Positions 8,938 through 17,760 are shown, numbered from the stretch's first letter. The stretch is 64,000 nucleotides of DNA from Neotamlana laminarinivorans (GCF_020523925.1 NZ_JAJAPW010000003.1:62001-126000), one strand, 5' to 3'. The notes: a model not told the origin generated them from the sequence alone. Made by a program: numbers and translations.

Positions 8938-9062
8938 ATGTTATCAAGAAAGGTGGAGGGAATAGACCCGCTGAAACCTTAGCAACCCTTGTTCAAATTA
9001 AATTATTTGGTCATGAAGGTGCTACATTCTACTAAAACTTTTGTTTTTAGATAGATAACTAA
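8938..9062 (+). ncRNA. SAM-I (S-box) riboswitch upstream of metY
   Basis: The P1 helix forms from GTTATC (8940-8945) and GATAAC (9054-9059). Between them lie the S-box core signatures AAGAAAGGTGGAGGGA, CCCGCTGAAACCTTAGCAACC and GGTGCTACATTCTACT. A P4 hairpin CTAAAAC/GTTTTAG sits near 9033-9050. Class SAM-I aptamers bind S-adenosylmethionine and switch off methionine genes when SAM is plentiful. A second hairpin (CGTAAATTA/TAATTACG, 9063-9086) follows but has no T tract, so the expression platform is not an obvious intrinsic terminator. The gap 8843-9178 holds nothing else that I can support. Confidence 0.93.
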
Positions 9063-9178
9063 CGTAAATTACTTTCTGTAATTACGCGCACAATCTTAAT
9101 AACATTTTTCTAATAAGCATACCATAGTGGTACGTTTTGACTTTTTTAATTTAAATTTTAAACTAAAAAATTAGAAAA

Positions 9179-10453
9179 ATGAGTAATCAAAAATTAGCAA
9201 CTAACGCATTACATGCCGGTCACGATGTTACCGCAAACGCAGGAACAAGAGCGGTGCCTATTTACCAAACATCAAGTTATGTTTTTAATAACTCAGATCA
9301 TGCCGCAAACCTATTTTCTTTAAAGGAACTCGGATTTATTTATACCCGATTAAATAACCCAACAAATCAAATTTTACAAGAGCGTTTAGCGGCAGTTGAA
9401 GGCGGTATTGGTGCGGTAGTTTTTGCATCGGGAACATCGGCTATTTCAACAGGTTTATTAACGCTTTTAAAAGCTGGAGATCATATTGTAGCATCGAGCA
9501 GTTTATACGGCGGAACTTATAATTTACTTAAAGTTACTTTACCACGTTTAGGCATTACAACTACTTTTGTTGATGCAGATAATCCTGATAATTTTGCAGC
9601 TGCAGTACAAGATAATACGCGTGCATTTTTTGTTGAATCTTTAGGGAATCCCAAACTAGATGTTTTAGATTTAGAAGCCATTGCAGCACACTCCAAAGCG
9701 GCTGGTGTACCGTTTATTGTTGATAATACTGTTGCAACTCCGGCATTATTAAACCCAATAGAACACGGTGCAAATATTGTTATTCACTCGTTAACCAAAT
9801 ATATTGGCGGACAAGGAACATCGCTTGGTGGAGCCATTATTGATGCAGGTACCTTTAATTGGGCAAACGGAAAATTCCCTGAATTTACCGAACCATCTGC
9901 AGGTTACCACGGATTAAAATATCATGAAACTTTAGGTGCTGCGGCATATACTTTTAAATTAATTTTAGAAGGTTTACGCGATTTTGGAGGCGCTTTAAGT
10001 CCTACCAATGCATTTAATATTATTCAAGGTTTAGAAACCTTACCGGTTAGAATTAAGCAACATAGCGAAAACGCTTTGGCTTTAGCAGAATGGTTAGAAG
10101 CACAAGATGAAGTGGCTTGGGTTAACTATCCTGGTTTAAAAAGTAATAAATACAATGCTTTAGCCGATAAATATTTACCTAAAGGACAAAGCGGAATTGT
10201 TACCTTTGGTGCTAAAGGTGGTTTTGAAGCTGCTAAAACTATTGCAGACGAGACGAAATTATTCTCGTTATTAGCAAACATTGGCGATACAAAATCTTTA
10301 ATTATACATCCGGCAAGTACGACGCATCAACAATTAACCGAAGCTGAACAAGAATCGGCAGGTGTTGGTCCAGATTTAATTCGTTTGTCGGTTGGTATTG
10401 AAGACATCGAAGATTTAAAAGCCGATTTAAAAGCGGTTTTTGCTAAGCTTTAG
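9179..10453 (+). CDS. metY: O-acetylhomoserine sulfhydrylase (aminocarboxypropyltransferase)
   Basis: This is a PLP enzyme that makes homocysteine from O-acetylhomoserine and sulfide. It belongs to the Cys/Met metabolism family: [12 protein letters not shown] at the start, [22 protein letters not shown] (cofactor phosphate region) and [18 protein letters not shown] with the Schiff-base lysine K207. The 424 residues and the long C-terminal part ending in [11 protein letters not shown]...[13 protein letters not shown] are typical of MetY rather than the shorter MetB/MetZ. It is the first gene after the SAM-I riboswitch and is followed by the metX-thrA fusion that supplies its substrate, so direct sulfhydrylation is the likely methionine route here. 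Confidence 0.93.
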   Translation: MSNQKLATNALHAGHDVTANAGTRAVPIYQTSSYVFNNSDHAANLFSLKELGFIYTRLNNPTNQILQERLAAVEGGIGAVVFASGTSAISTGLLTLLKAGDHIVASSSLYGGTYNLLKVTLPRLGITTTFVDADNPDNFAAAVQDNTRAFFVESLGNPKLDVLDLEAIAAHSKAAGVPFIVDNTVATPALLNPIEHGANIVIHSLTKYIGGQGTSLGGAIIDAGTFNWANGKFPEFTEPSAGYHGLKYHETLGAAAYTFKLILEGLRDFGGALSPTNAFNIIQGLETLPVRIKQHSENALALAEWLEAQDEVAWVNYPGLKSNKYNALADKYLPKGQSGIVTFGAKGGFEAAKTIADETKLFSLLANIGDTKSLIIHPASTTHQQLTEAEQESAGVGPDLIRLSVGIEDIEDLKADLKAVFAKL

Positions 10454-10479
10454 TTTTAGAATTTACCTTAGCAAATAAG

Positions 10480-10578
10480 CCCCGCGTTAGGGATAGTAGT
10501 AGAAAGCCCACAGCGATAGCGAGGACTTGTAACGTATAGCCCGACCTCGACCCCGAATATTCGGGGCGGGGTAACGCC
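10480..10578 (+). ncRNA. structured repeat element, copy 1 (possibly Flavo-1-like)
   Basis: A ~100-base element lies between metY and metX-thrA. Its ends GCGTTA (10484-10489) and TAACGC (10572-10577) form a closing stem. Inside are GGGATAGTAGTAGAAAGCCC, AGCCCGACC and a perfect hairpin CCCCGAATATTCGGGG (10551-10566). Similar elements occur at 30215-30298 (plus) and 51099-51194 (minus), the latter with the compensated stem GCATTA/TAATGC. It may correspond to an already catalogued flavobacterial RNA motif such as Flavo-1; I cannot check that here. Function unknown. Confidence 0.6.
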
Positions 10579-10591
10579 AAAATAAAAAATA

Positions 10592-13500
10592 TTGGAAGCA
10601 CTTTTGGAACACATAAAAATTAATAATTACACGACACTGAGCGGTGTGGAAATACCTGAAATTAACTTGAGTTATCAGGTTTTTGGGAAACCACTTGGTA
10701 CTGCTCAAATTGTTTTGGTAAATCATGCTTTAACAGGAAATAGTAATGTGGCTGGCGCCGATGGTTGGTGGAAAGATTTGATTGGAGACGATAAGGTTAT
10801 TGATACTAATTTGTATACGGTTTTAGCCTTTAATATTCCGGGTAATGGTTACGATGGTTTTGTTATTGATAATTATAAGGATTTTGTTGCACGCGATGTG
10901 GCAAAATTGTTTTTATCTGGTTTAGAAATTTTAAAAACAGGCAAAATTTACGCCACTATTGCGGGGTCGTTAGGTGGTGGAATTGGCTGGGAAATGGCGG
11001 TTTTAAAACCCGATTTTACCGAACATTTTATTCCGGTGGCGACCGATTGGAAATCGACCGATTGGTTAATTGCCAATTGCCAAATACAGGAGCAATTTTT
11101 ATTAAATTCTAAAAACCCAGTGCACGATGCGCGTATGCATGCCATGTTGTGTTATCGTACACCAGAATCGTTTAAAGAACGTTTTCAGCGTAGTAAAAAT
11201 GAGGATTTAGAGATTTTTAATGTAGAAAGTTGGTTGTTGCATCATGGTAAAAAGTTGCAAGAACGTTTTCAGTTATCGGCTTATAAATTAATGAATCAGT
11301 TGCTTAAAACCATTGATGTTACCAAAGGTAGAGGCGATAATTTTAATGTGCTAGATGCTATTAAAGCAAATATTCATATTGTTGGTGTAGATTCTGATAT
11401 GTTTTTTACGGCAGAAGAAAACCGTGAAACACACAAGCAATTGGCGCTTACAAAACCCAATGTAACGTATAACGAAATACATTCGGTGCATGGGCACGAT
11501 GCGTTTTTAATGGAGTACGACCAATTAGAAAAAATTGTAGAAGGCATTTTTGTGCCAAATTCTAAAAAGAAAAGAATGAAAGTATTAAAGTTTGGTGGAA
11601 AATCTTTGGCGAATGGAGAAGGGTTAAACCGCGTAATTCAAATTATTGAAAATAAAGTAAATGCTGGAGAAAAGATTACTGTTGTGGTTTCTGCCCGCGG
11701 TAGTGCTACAGACGAGTTGGAGGCTATTTTAGATTTGGCTCACAAAGGAAGGGATTATAAAACTTTATTTGAAGCTTTTAAAACTGCACAATTACAACCA
11801 TTACCAAGTATAGATTTTTCTGAAGAGTTTTCTACACTCGAAAAATTATTTGAAGGCGTAAGTTTATTAGGTGATTATAGTAAAAAAACTAAAGATGAAG
11901 TTTTAGCTCAAGGCGAACTATTATCTATTAAAATAGTTTCGGAATTACTGAAGCAAAAGGGAATAAATGCGAACCCAACAGATGCACGTTTACTTATAAA
12001 AACCGATGATGTTTTTGGTAATGCAAAACCTATAAATCAGTTATCTAAGGATAACGTTAAAAAACATTTTAAAGCACATGGTGGCGATGTTGTAAATGTT
12101 GTAACTGGCTTTATAGCGTCAAATAAAAATGATGAAACTACTACTTTAGGGCGTAACGGTAGTAATTATTCAGCAGCCTTGTTAGCTAATTTTTTAGATG
12201 CTGAAGAGTTAGAAAATTACACACATGTTAATGGTATTTACACGGCAAACCCAGATTTGGTTGAAGATGCTAAAAAAATACGCGAATTATCATTTAGTGA
12301 AGCTAACGAGTTAGCCAATTTTGGTACAACGGTTTTACATGCGAAAACCATAATTCCGTTAGTAGAAAAAAATATAAACCTACGTATATTAAACACGTTT
12401 AATGCAGACGACGAAGGCACGTTAATTACAGCAAAGCCAAACTCTAAAGAGGTGACTTCTTTATCTGTTTTAGATAATGTAGCACTTTTAAATTTAGAAG
12501 GTCGTGGTTTATTAGGTATTAGCGGTGTTGATGCCAGAATTTTTGGAGCTTTAGCAAATAAAAATATTAGTGTAAGTATAATTTCTCAAGGTTCTTCAGA
12601 ACGTGGTATTGGTTTAGTAATTGATGCTAATGATGCAGACCAAGCTATAATTGCTTTAGAACGTGAGTTTGAAAGAGATTTTTACTCGCAAGACGTTAAC
12701 GAAATAAAAGTGGTAGACGATGTTGCTGTAATATCAATTGTTGGTATCGAGTTAAGTTCGTTTCATAAACCATTTAATGCGCTTATTAAAAACCAAATTA
12801 CACCGTTGTTGTTCAATAATACGGTTACAGGACGTAATGTTAGTTTGGTGGTTAAAAAGAGTCAGTTGCATAAAGCTATGAATGTTATTCATGGTGAAAT
12901 TTTCGGTATTGCTAAAAAAATAAACATTGCTATTTTTGGTCATGGTGGTGTTGGAGGTGCTTTAATTAATCAGATTCTAAAGTCGAAAGACGAGATTGAA
13001 AAACGTAAAGGTATTAACTTAAATGTGTTTGCTATTGCGAATTCCAGACGATTGTTACTGAATAAAAACGGTGTTAAAACCAATTGGGCAACCGAGATAA
13101 AATCTTCAAATTTTGAAAGTTCGGTTGAAGATATTATTGCTTTTGCAAAGAATCATCACCTTGAAAATTTAATTGCGGTCGATAATACAGCTAGTGCAAC
13201 GTTTTATCAAAATTACGTACCGTTGGTTGAAGCTGGTTTCGATTTGGTTTCATCCAACAAAATAGCAAATACCATTTCGCACGATTTTTATAAAGATTTA
13301 CGTCTTCAACTTAAAGAAAATAATAAGCAGTATTTATACGAAACTACCGTTGGTGCAGGTTTACCGTTAATTGATACGATTAAGTTGTTGCATGAATCTG
13401 GAGAAAATATTACAAGGATTCGAGGTGTGTTTTCAGGAACATTAAGTTATTTATTTAATAATTTTTCGACTGAAGGTAAACCGTTTAGCAAAATTATACA

Positions 13501-13993
13501 GGAAACTATCGATAAAGGTTATACAGAACCAGATCCGCGAGAAGATTTTTCGGGTAACGATGTTGCTAGAAAGTTATTAATTTTGGCGCGAGAATTAGAT
13601 TTAGAAAATGAATTTGAAGATGTTTCAGTGCAAAATTTAATTCCTGAAGCTTATCGCGATATTTCTGTTGATGAATTTTTGGGTCAGTTAGATGTTTTAG
13701 ACGAGCAATATCAAGGCATAAAAGATGCGCAAAAACCAGGACATGTATTGCGTTATGTTGGAGATTTGTCGGGCGATTTATCGCAAAACAAAGGAAATTT
13801 AGAAGTGAAATTAGTGTCTATACCAGAAGATAGTACTTTAGGTCATGTAAAAGGTAGCGATGCTATTTTTGAAATTTTCACCGAAAGTTACGGTACGCAA
13901 CCCATAGTAATTCAAGGTGCTGGTGCTGGTGCTGAGGTAACCGCAAGAGGTGTTTTTGGTGATATTTTAAGGTTGTCAAAACACATAAACTAG
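10592..13993 (+). CDS. metX-thrA: fusion: homoserine O-acetyltransferase - aspartokinase-like - homoserine dehydrogenase
   Basis: A single 1133-residue frame joins two proteins. Residues 1-328 are a MetX-type alpha/beta hydrolase with Ser126 in AGSLGGG, Asp269 in VDSDMF and His302 in HGHDAF; this part acetylates homoserine. From Met329 (KVLKFGGKS) a ThrA-like part follows: aspartokinase fold, ACT region (about 630-770) and homoserine dehydrogenase with GHGGVGG near 783, SSNKIAN, ETTVGAGLP and GYTEPDPREDFSGND. The dehydrogenase motifs look intact. The kinase motifs do not: KFGGTS reads KFGGKS, GRNGSD reads GRNGSN (N525) and TDVDG reads THVNG (544-548). The start is TTG at 10592; an in-frame stop at 10583 excludes a longer form and no suitable ATG exists. 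It follows metY and supplies O-acetylhomoserine. Confidence 0.93.
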   Translation: MEALLEHIKINNYTTLSGVEIPEINLSYQVFGKPLGTAQIVLVNHALTGNSNVAGADGWWKDLIGDDKVIDTNLYTVLAFNIPGNGYDGFVIDNYKDFVARDVAKLFLSGLEILKTGKIYATIAGSLGGGIGWEMAVLKPDFTEHFIPVATDWKSTDWLIANCQIQEQFLLNSKNPVHDARMHAMLCYRTPESFKERFQRSKNEDLEIFNVESWLLHHGKKLQERFQLSAYKLMNQLLKTIDVTKGRGDNFNVLDAIKANIHIVGVDSDMFFTAEENRETHKQLALTKPNVTYNEIHSVHGHDAFLMEYDQLEKIVEGIFVPNSKKKRMKVLKFGGKSLANGEGLNRVIQIIENKVNAGEKITVVVSARGSATDELEAILDLAHKGRDYKTLFEAFKTAQLQPLPSIDFSEEFSTLEKLFEGVSLLGDYSKKTKDEVLAQGELLSIKIVSELLKQKGINANPTDARLLIKTDDVFGNAKPINQLSKDNVKKHFKAHGGDVVNVVTGFIASNKNDETTTLGRNGSNYSAALLANFLDAEELENYTHVNGIYTANPDLVEDAKKIRELSFSEANELANFGTTVLHAKTIIPLVEKNINLRILNTFNADDEGTLITAKPNSKEVTSLSVLDNVALLNLEGRGLLGISGVDARIFGALANKNISVSIISQGSSERGIGLVIDANDADQAIIALEREFERDFYSQDVNEIKVVDDVAVISIVGIELSSFHKPFNALIKNQITPLLFNNTVTGRNVSLVVKKSQLHKAMNVIHGEIFGIAKKINIAIFGHGGVGGALINQILKSKDEIEKRKGINLNVFAIANSRRLLLNKNGVKTNWATEIKSSNFESSVEDIIAFAKNHHLENLIAVDNTASATFYQNYVPLVEAGFDLVSSNKIANTISHDFYKDLRLQLKENNKQYLYETTVGAGLPLIDTIKLLHESGENITRIRGVFSGTLSYLFNNFSTEGKPFSKIIQETIDKGYTEPDPREDFSGNDVARKLLILARELDLENEFEDVSVQNLIPEAYRDISVDEFLGQLDVLDEQYQGIKDAQKPGHVLRYVGDLSGDLSQNKGNLEVKLVSIPEDSTLGHVKGSDAIFEIFTESYGTQPIVIQGAGAGAEVTARGVFGDILRLSKHIN

Positions 13994-14012
13994 TTTCCGT
14001 GAAAGTGGAAAC
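13993..14012 (+). repeat. short palindrome GTTTCC/GGAAAC around GTGAAAGT
   Basis: This hairpin begins at the last base of the metX-thrA stop codon. It resembles the hairpin at 30327-30346 (ATTTCCGC-CTTT-GCGGAAAT). It may end or stabilise the transcript, but no T tract follows. Confidence 0.5.
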
Positions 14013-14068
14013 CCTTAAGTAGATAAGTGTAATTTTTAGTATTGTTTTAAATTACACGAAAAATAGAT

Positions 14069-14095
14069 TGTCACACAGAGCGCAGTTGAAGTGTA
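14069..14095 (+). repeat. REP-like hairpin, family B, copy 3
   Basis: TGTCACACAGAGCGCAGTTG continues into AAGTGT. The outer stem ACAC/GTGT flanks a loop almost equal to GAGCGCAGTCGA. It lies between metX-thrA and the trans-sulfuration gene. Confidence 0.7.
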
Positions 14096-14126
14096 ATAAT
14101 AAATTGAAAAAATAAAAAGAAAAAGA

Positions 14127-15305
14127 ATGAGCAATAAAAACCATTTTGAAACCGAAGCTATACGAACACAGACAGAAACAAGTCAGTTTTCAGAGCATTC
14201 TGTACCATTATACTTAACCTCTGGTTTTGTTTTTGATGATGCTGAAGAAATGCGAGCCTCGTTTGCCGAAGAAAAGCAACGCGATTTATACAGTCGTTAC
14301 AGCAACCCAAATGTAAACGAGTTTGTAGATAAGGTTTGTAAAATGGAAGGTGCCGAAAGTGGTTTTGCCTTTGCAAGTGGTATGGCGGCAGTGTTTTCAA
14401 CATTTGCGACCTTGTTAAATGCTGGCGATCATGTATTATCATGCAGCTCGGTGTTTGGTGCAACCCATGGTTTGTTTACCAAATATTTACCAAAATGGAA
14501 TATTGAATGCTCATATTTTAATATCAACGAAGTTGAAACTGTAGAAAGTTTAATTCAGCCAAATACTAAATTTATTTACGCCGAAACACCAACAAATCCA
14601 GGTGTTGATGTGTTAGATTTAGAGTTGTTAAGCGCCATTTGTAAAAAGCATAATTTACTATTAGTTGTAGATAATTGCTTTGCTACACCTTATTTACAAA
14701 ACCCAATAAAACATGGAGCCGATTTAGTAATTCATTCGGCAACAAAATTAATGGATGGTCAAGGTCGTGTGCTTGGTGGTGTTACTGTTGGTAAAAAAGA
14801 GTTAATTCGCGAAATTTATTTGTTTTCGCGTTTAACAGGGCCAGCTATGAGTGCTTTTAATGCTTGGGTATTATCAAAATCTTTAGAAACTTTAGCAGTT
14901 CGTGTTGAAAAACACTGTGAAAATGCACTTAAGATAGCAGAGTTTTTAGAGAAGCATTCTAAAGTAAATTGGGTGAAATATCCGTTTTTAAAATCGCATC
15001 CTAAGTACGATATTTCAAAAAAACAAATGCGATTAGGAGGAAACATTATAGCTTTTGAAGTAAAAGGTGGTGTTGAAGGTGGACGTAATTTCTTCGATAA
15101 TATTAAACTTTGTTCCTTATCGGCCAATTTAGGAGATACGAGAACCATTGTTACGCATCCAGCAAGTACAACACATGCTAAAGTAGAGGCAGATGTTAAG
15201 GCGGCTGTTGGAATTACAGATGGCATGGTGCGAATTTCTGTAGGTTTAGAACATGTCGATGACATTATTAAAGATCTAGATCAAGCTTTAAATCATGCTG
15301 AATAA
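14127..15305 (+). CDS. PLP-dependent trans-sulfuration enzyme (MetZ/MetB-like)
   Basis: This Cys/Met-metabolism PLP enzyme of 392 residues has FASGMAAVFSTFATLLNAGDHVL (phosphate-binding region) and VIHSATKLMDGQGRVLGG, where K207 forms the Schiff base. Length and the C-terminal TTHAKVEADVKAAVGITDGMVRISVGLEHVDDI resemble O-succinylhomoserine sulfhydrylase (MetZ) and cystathionine gamma-synthase. Given a MetY and a MetX of the acetyl type next door, the exact substrate (O-acyl-homoserine with sulfide or cysteine, or cystathionine cleavage) cannot be fixed from sequence. Its end overlaps the start of the PhzF-like gene by 11 bases, so the two are probably translated together. Confidence 0.85.
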   Translation: MSNKNHFETEAIRTQTETSQFSEHSVPLYLTSGFVFDDAEEMRASFAEEKQRDLYSRYSNPNVNEFVDKVCKMEGAESGFAFASGMAAVFSTFATLLNAGDHVLSCSSVFGATHGLFTKYLPKWNIECSYFNINEVETVESLIQPNTKFIYAETPTNPGVDVLDLELLSAICKKHNLLLVVDNCFATPYLQNPIKHGADLVIHSATKLMDGQGRVLGGVTVGKKELIREIYLFSRLTGPAMSAFNAWVLSKSLETLAVRVEKHCENALKIAEFLEKHSKVNWVKYPFLKSHPKYDISKKQMRLGGNIIAFEVKGGVEGGRNFFDNIKLCSLSANLGDTRTIVTHPASTTHAKVEADVKAAVGITDGMVRISVGLEHVDDIIKDLDQALNHAE

Positions 15306-16095
15306 TAGCATAATATATCAAGTTGATGCTTTTGCAGAAGAAGCTTTCAAAGGAAACCCTGCCGGTGTTATGCTTTTAAAAGATGAAGTTTCTGAAGCTT
15401 GGATGCAAAACATAGCAATGGAAATGAATTTGTCTGAAACGGCATTTGTATTTCCTAAAAATGATTATTTCGAAATTAAATATTATACGCCAACAGTCGA
15501 GATTCCGCTTTGTGGTCACGCCACTTTGGCTTCAGCTCATATTATGTACAGTGTTGGTTTAGTGCCAACAGAACGACCAATACATTTTAAAGCTAAAGGA
15601 GGCGATTTAGTAATTCATTACGAAAACGGATTTATTGCTATGGAATTCCCAGAATACCAAGTCAGTTTAACCGAAATTCCGGTAAATTTTGAGGCTCTTT
15701 TAGGGTTTAAGCCTAAGGAAATTTATAAAAGTGAAGCAAATTGGTTTATAGCGATTGCCGAAAATCAAAAAGATATTGAAAATTGTTCGCCAAATTTCGA
15801 GGCTTTAAACGCAAATGGTTTAGGGTATTTAATGATTTCCGCGAAAGCGAACTATAAAGAAGCCGATTTTGTTGTGCGCTGTTTTGTGCCAGAATCTGGA
15901 ATAAATGAAGATCCGGTTACCGGTTCTGCACATTGTGCTTTAACACCTTTATGGGCAAAAAAGTTAAATAAAAATAATTTAGTGTCGCACCAAATATCGA
16001 AACGTGGCGGTGAGTTAATTGTAAATTATTTTAATAATAAAGTAAAAATAAAAGGAAAAGCAATAACAGTATTTAAGGCCGATTTAGCGATTTAA
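15295..16095 (+). CDS. PhzF-family isomerase-like protein
   Basis: The protein has 266 residues with the two-lobed PhzF/diaminopimelate-epimerase fold. Visible motifs are QVDAFAEEAFKGNPAGV at the N-terminus, the glutamate in MNLSETAFVFP that is catalytic in PhzF, CGHATLASAHI, and ESGINEDPVTGSAHCAL near residue 200. Family members isomerise small acids, but most are uncharacterised; there are no phenazine genes here, so a phenazine role is unlikely. The start overlaps the end of the PLP enzyme by 11 bases, which hints at a joint role with the sulfur amino-acid genes (inference). The segment TCC-GCG-AAA-GCG (SAKA, residue ~183) matches a short repeat motif. Confidence 0.85.
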   Translation: MLNNSIIYQVDAFAEEAFKGNPAGVMLLKDEVSEAWMQNIAMEMNLSETAFVFPKNDYFEIKYYTPTVEIPLCGHATLASAHIMYSVGLVPTERPIHFKAKGGDLVIHYENGFIAMEFPEYQVSLTEIPVNFEALLGFKPKEIYKSEANWFIAIAENQKDIENCSPNFEALNANGLGYLMISAKANYKEADFVVRCFVPESGINEDPVTGSAHCALTPLWAKKLNKNNLVSHQISKRGGELIVNYFNNKVKIKGKAITVFKADLAI

Positions 16096-16148
16096 TTTGG
16101 CATGCTCATTGCAGTTCTTGTATACATAAATAAACTAAAACTAAACTT

Positions 16149-17150
16149 GTGAAAAAGAAAACATTAATACTATTAGGATTAATTGCTTCTACAGCGATTT
16201 TTGGGTGTAGTTCAAGCGATTCACCAACAGAGGAAGAAGAGATTATCGAAGAAGTTGAAGAAAATGAAGAGGGAACCGAAGATGATAATAACGAAAATTC
16301 AGGAGGTTTAAATGCTGAAGTTTCACCAGCAGAAAACTTCGATTTATCTACATGGAATTTAAGTATTCCTGAAGATGAAGGCGATGGTACAGCAGTAACC
16401 GTAACTGTTGCTCAAATAAACAATAACTATGAGAATTCAAAGTATTTTTATACTGCCGAAGATGGCGGAATGGTTTTTAAATGTCCGGTAGCAGGCTATA
16501 AAACTTCTGAAAACACAAGTTATACAAGGGTCGAGTTTCGCGAAATGCTTCGTGGAACAAATACAGGTATAAGTACACAAGGCGTAAATAAAAATAATTG
16601 GGTATTTGGTTCTGCACCAGCTGCTGACATTAGTGCAGCGGCAGGTTACGACGGTGAAATGTCAGCAACACTTGCTGTAAATTATGTTACAACCACAGGC
16701 GATAGTGGGCAAGTAGGACGCGTAATTGTTGGACAAATTCATGCAAACGACGATGAGCCTATTCGAATTTATTATAGAAAATTACCAGAAAATAATTTAG
16801 GATCTATTTACTTCGCTCACGAACCACGCGATGGTTATGGAGACGAGCAATGGTACGAGTTAATTGGTTCGCGCAGTAGTTCTGCTTCAAATCCTGAAGA
16901 TGGTATCGCTTTAAATGAAAAGTTCTCTTATAAAATTAGAGTGGTAAATAATACTATGGTGGTTACTATTTTACGAGAAGGAAAAGACAACGTGGTTAAA
17001 ACCATAAGTATGGCAAACAGTGGTTACGACCAAGGTGGGCAATACATGTATTTTAAAGCTGGAGTTTATAATCAAAATAACACTGGTAATGATGAAGATT
17101 ACGTGCAAGCAACTTTTTATGAATTAGAAAAATCGCATACCATAAATTAA
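16149..17150 (+). CDS. PL7-family alginate lyase, lipoprotein
   Basis: It is predicted to cleave alginate by beta-elimination at the cell surface. A lipoprotein signal ends at Cys20 (TAIFGC|SSSDSP), followed by a strongly acidic Glu/Asp linker (about 27-52) that suggests surface anchoring. The catalytic jelly-roll has the three PL7 signatures: YTRVEFREM (R-x-E-x-R region, near 128), VGQIHAND (QIH, near 197) and YMYFKAGVYNQNN (near 300). The start is GTG at 16149, because this codon gives a complete signal peptide. It stands alone between metabolic genes, with no TonB receptor or SusD beside it. Codon use looks like the rest of the window. Alginate cleavage is inferred from motifs; polyM/polyG preference is not visible. 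Confidence 0.9.
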   Translation: MKKKTLILLGLIASTAIFGCSSSDSPTEEEEIIEEVEENEEGTEDDNNENSGGLNAEVSPAENFDLSTWNLSIPEDEGDGTAVTVTVAQINNNYENSKYFYTAEDGGMVFKCPVAGYKTSENTSYTRVEFREMLRGTNTGISTQGVNKNNWVFGSAPAADISAAAGYDGEMSATLAVNYVTTTGDSGQVGRVIVGQIHANDDEPIRIYYRKLPENNLGSIYFAHEPRDGYGDEQWYELIGSRSSSASNPEDGIALNEKFSYKIRVVNNTMVVTILREGKDNVVKTISMANSGYDQGGQYMYFKAGVYNQNNTGNDEDYVQATFYELEKSHTIN

Positions 17151-17178
17151 ATAATTGTAAAATAAGTATATTAGCAAT

Positions 17179-17613
17179 ATGCTATCTAAAAAAACTAAAT
17201 ATGGCCTAAAGGCACTAACGTTTATTGTAAATTCTGAAGGTGAAAAACCTGTTCAGGTAAGTGCCATTGCAAAAAACGAGCAAATACCACAAAAGTTTTT
17301 AGAAAGTATATTACTTACCTTAAGAAAATCAGGAGTTTTAGGTTCTAAAAAAGGAAAACATGGTGGGTATTATTTACGAAAAGAACCTCATGAAATTTTA
17401 ATGACGGAGGTAATGCGTGTTCTCGAGGGGCCAATTGCCATGGTTCCATGTGTAAGCTTAAATTACTACGAAAAATGTGATGATTGTGTAGATGAAGAAT
17501 CTTGTAGCGTGCATATGCTTATGGCTAAGGTTCGTGATAGTGCTTTAAACGTTTTTAGAAATACAACATTAGCCGATTTATCGTTAAAAAAAACTGAGAA
17601 TATTTTAAAATAA
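17179..17613 (+). CDS. Rrf2-family transcriptional regulator
   Basis: The 144 residues begin MLSKKTKYGLKALTFIV with a winged helix, and the recognition part is IPQKFLESILLTLRKSGVLGSKKGKHGGYYL, the Rrf2 hallmark. Four cysteines (C91, C100, C103, C109) lie where IscR and NsrR hold an iron-sulfur cluster, though the spacing differs from IscR; a cluster or redox switch is plausible. It precedes cysH, sulfite reductase and siroheme genes, and a perfect inverted repeat sits just after the -7 motif of cysH (17717-17739). I infer a repressor of sulfite assimilation, comparable in role to the Rrf2 protein CymR of Bacillus, but the signal is unknown. Confidence 0.9.
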   Translation: MLSKKTKYGLKALTFIVNSEGEKPVQVSAIAKNEQIPQKFLESILLTLRKSGVLGSKKGKHGGYYLRKEPHEILMTEVMRVLEGPIAMVPCVSLNYYEKCDDCVDEESCSVHMLMAKVRDSALNVFRNTTLADLSLKKTENILK

Positions 17614-17688
17614 ACTCTTGGTTGTTGTTTTTTTCTGCCTGTAATTCAATTAATTTAAATATTTCTTAAAAATAGTTTTAGGTCTTTT

Positions 17689-17714
17689 TTGTTTAAAAAA
17701 AAGTTATACATTTG
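17689..17714 (+). promoter_or_regulatory. promoter of the cysH-sulfite reductase operon
   Basis: TTG (17689-17691) and a perfect -7 motif TACATTTG (17707-17714), 15 bases apart; the spacer is slightly shorter than usual for Bacteroidota. The likely transcription start falls in the following inverted repeat. Confidence 0.65.
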
Positions 17715-17716
17715 TA

Positions 17717-17739
17717 ATTCCTATTAAATTGATAGGAAT
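17717..17739. promoter_or_regulatory. inverted repeat, probable Rrf2 operator
   Basis: ATTCCTAT (17717-17724), a 7-base spacer and ATAGGAAT (17732-17739) form a perfect 8-base dyad. It lies 2 bases after the -7 motif, where a bound repressor would block initiation. Dimeric Rrf2 regulators bind dyads of about this size. No second copy of the dyad was seen in the window. Confidence 0.6.
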
Positions 17740-17760
17740 AATATGTGAACATCAAATAAT

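Noticed and set aside
10554-10566. CCCCGAATATTCGGGG as a stand-alone terminator
   Set aside because: It lies inside a repeated structured element with a closing stem, and no T tract follows.
14816-15265. 149-codon frame on the minus strand inside the PLP trans-sulfuration gene
   Set aside because: It is antisense to a clear gene, has no recognisable motif and reads as a coding shadow.
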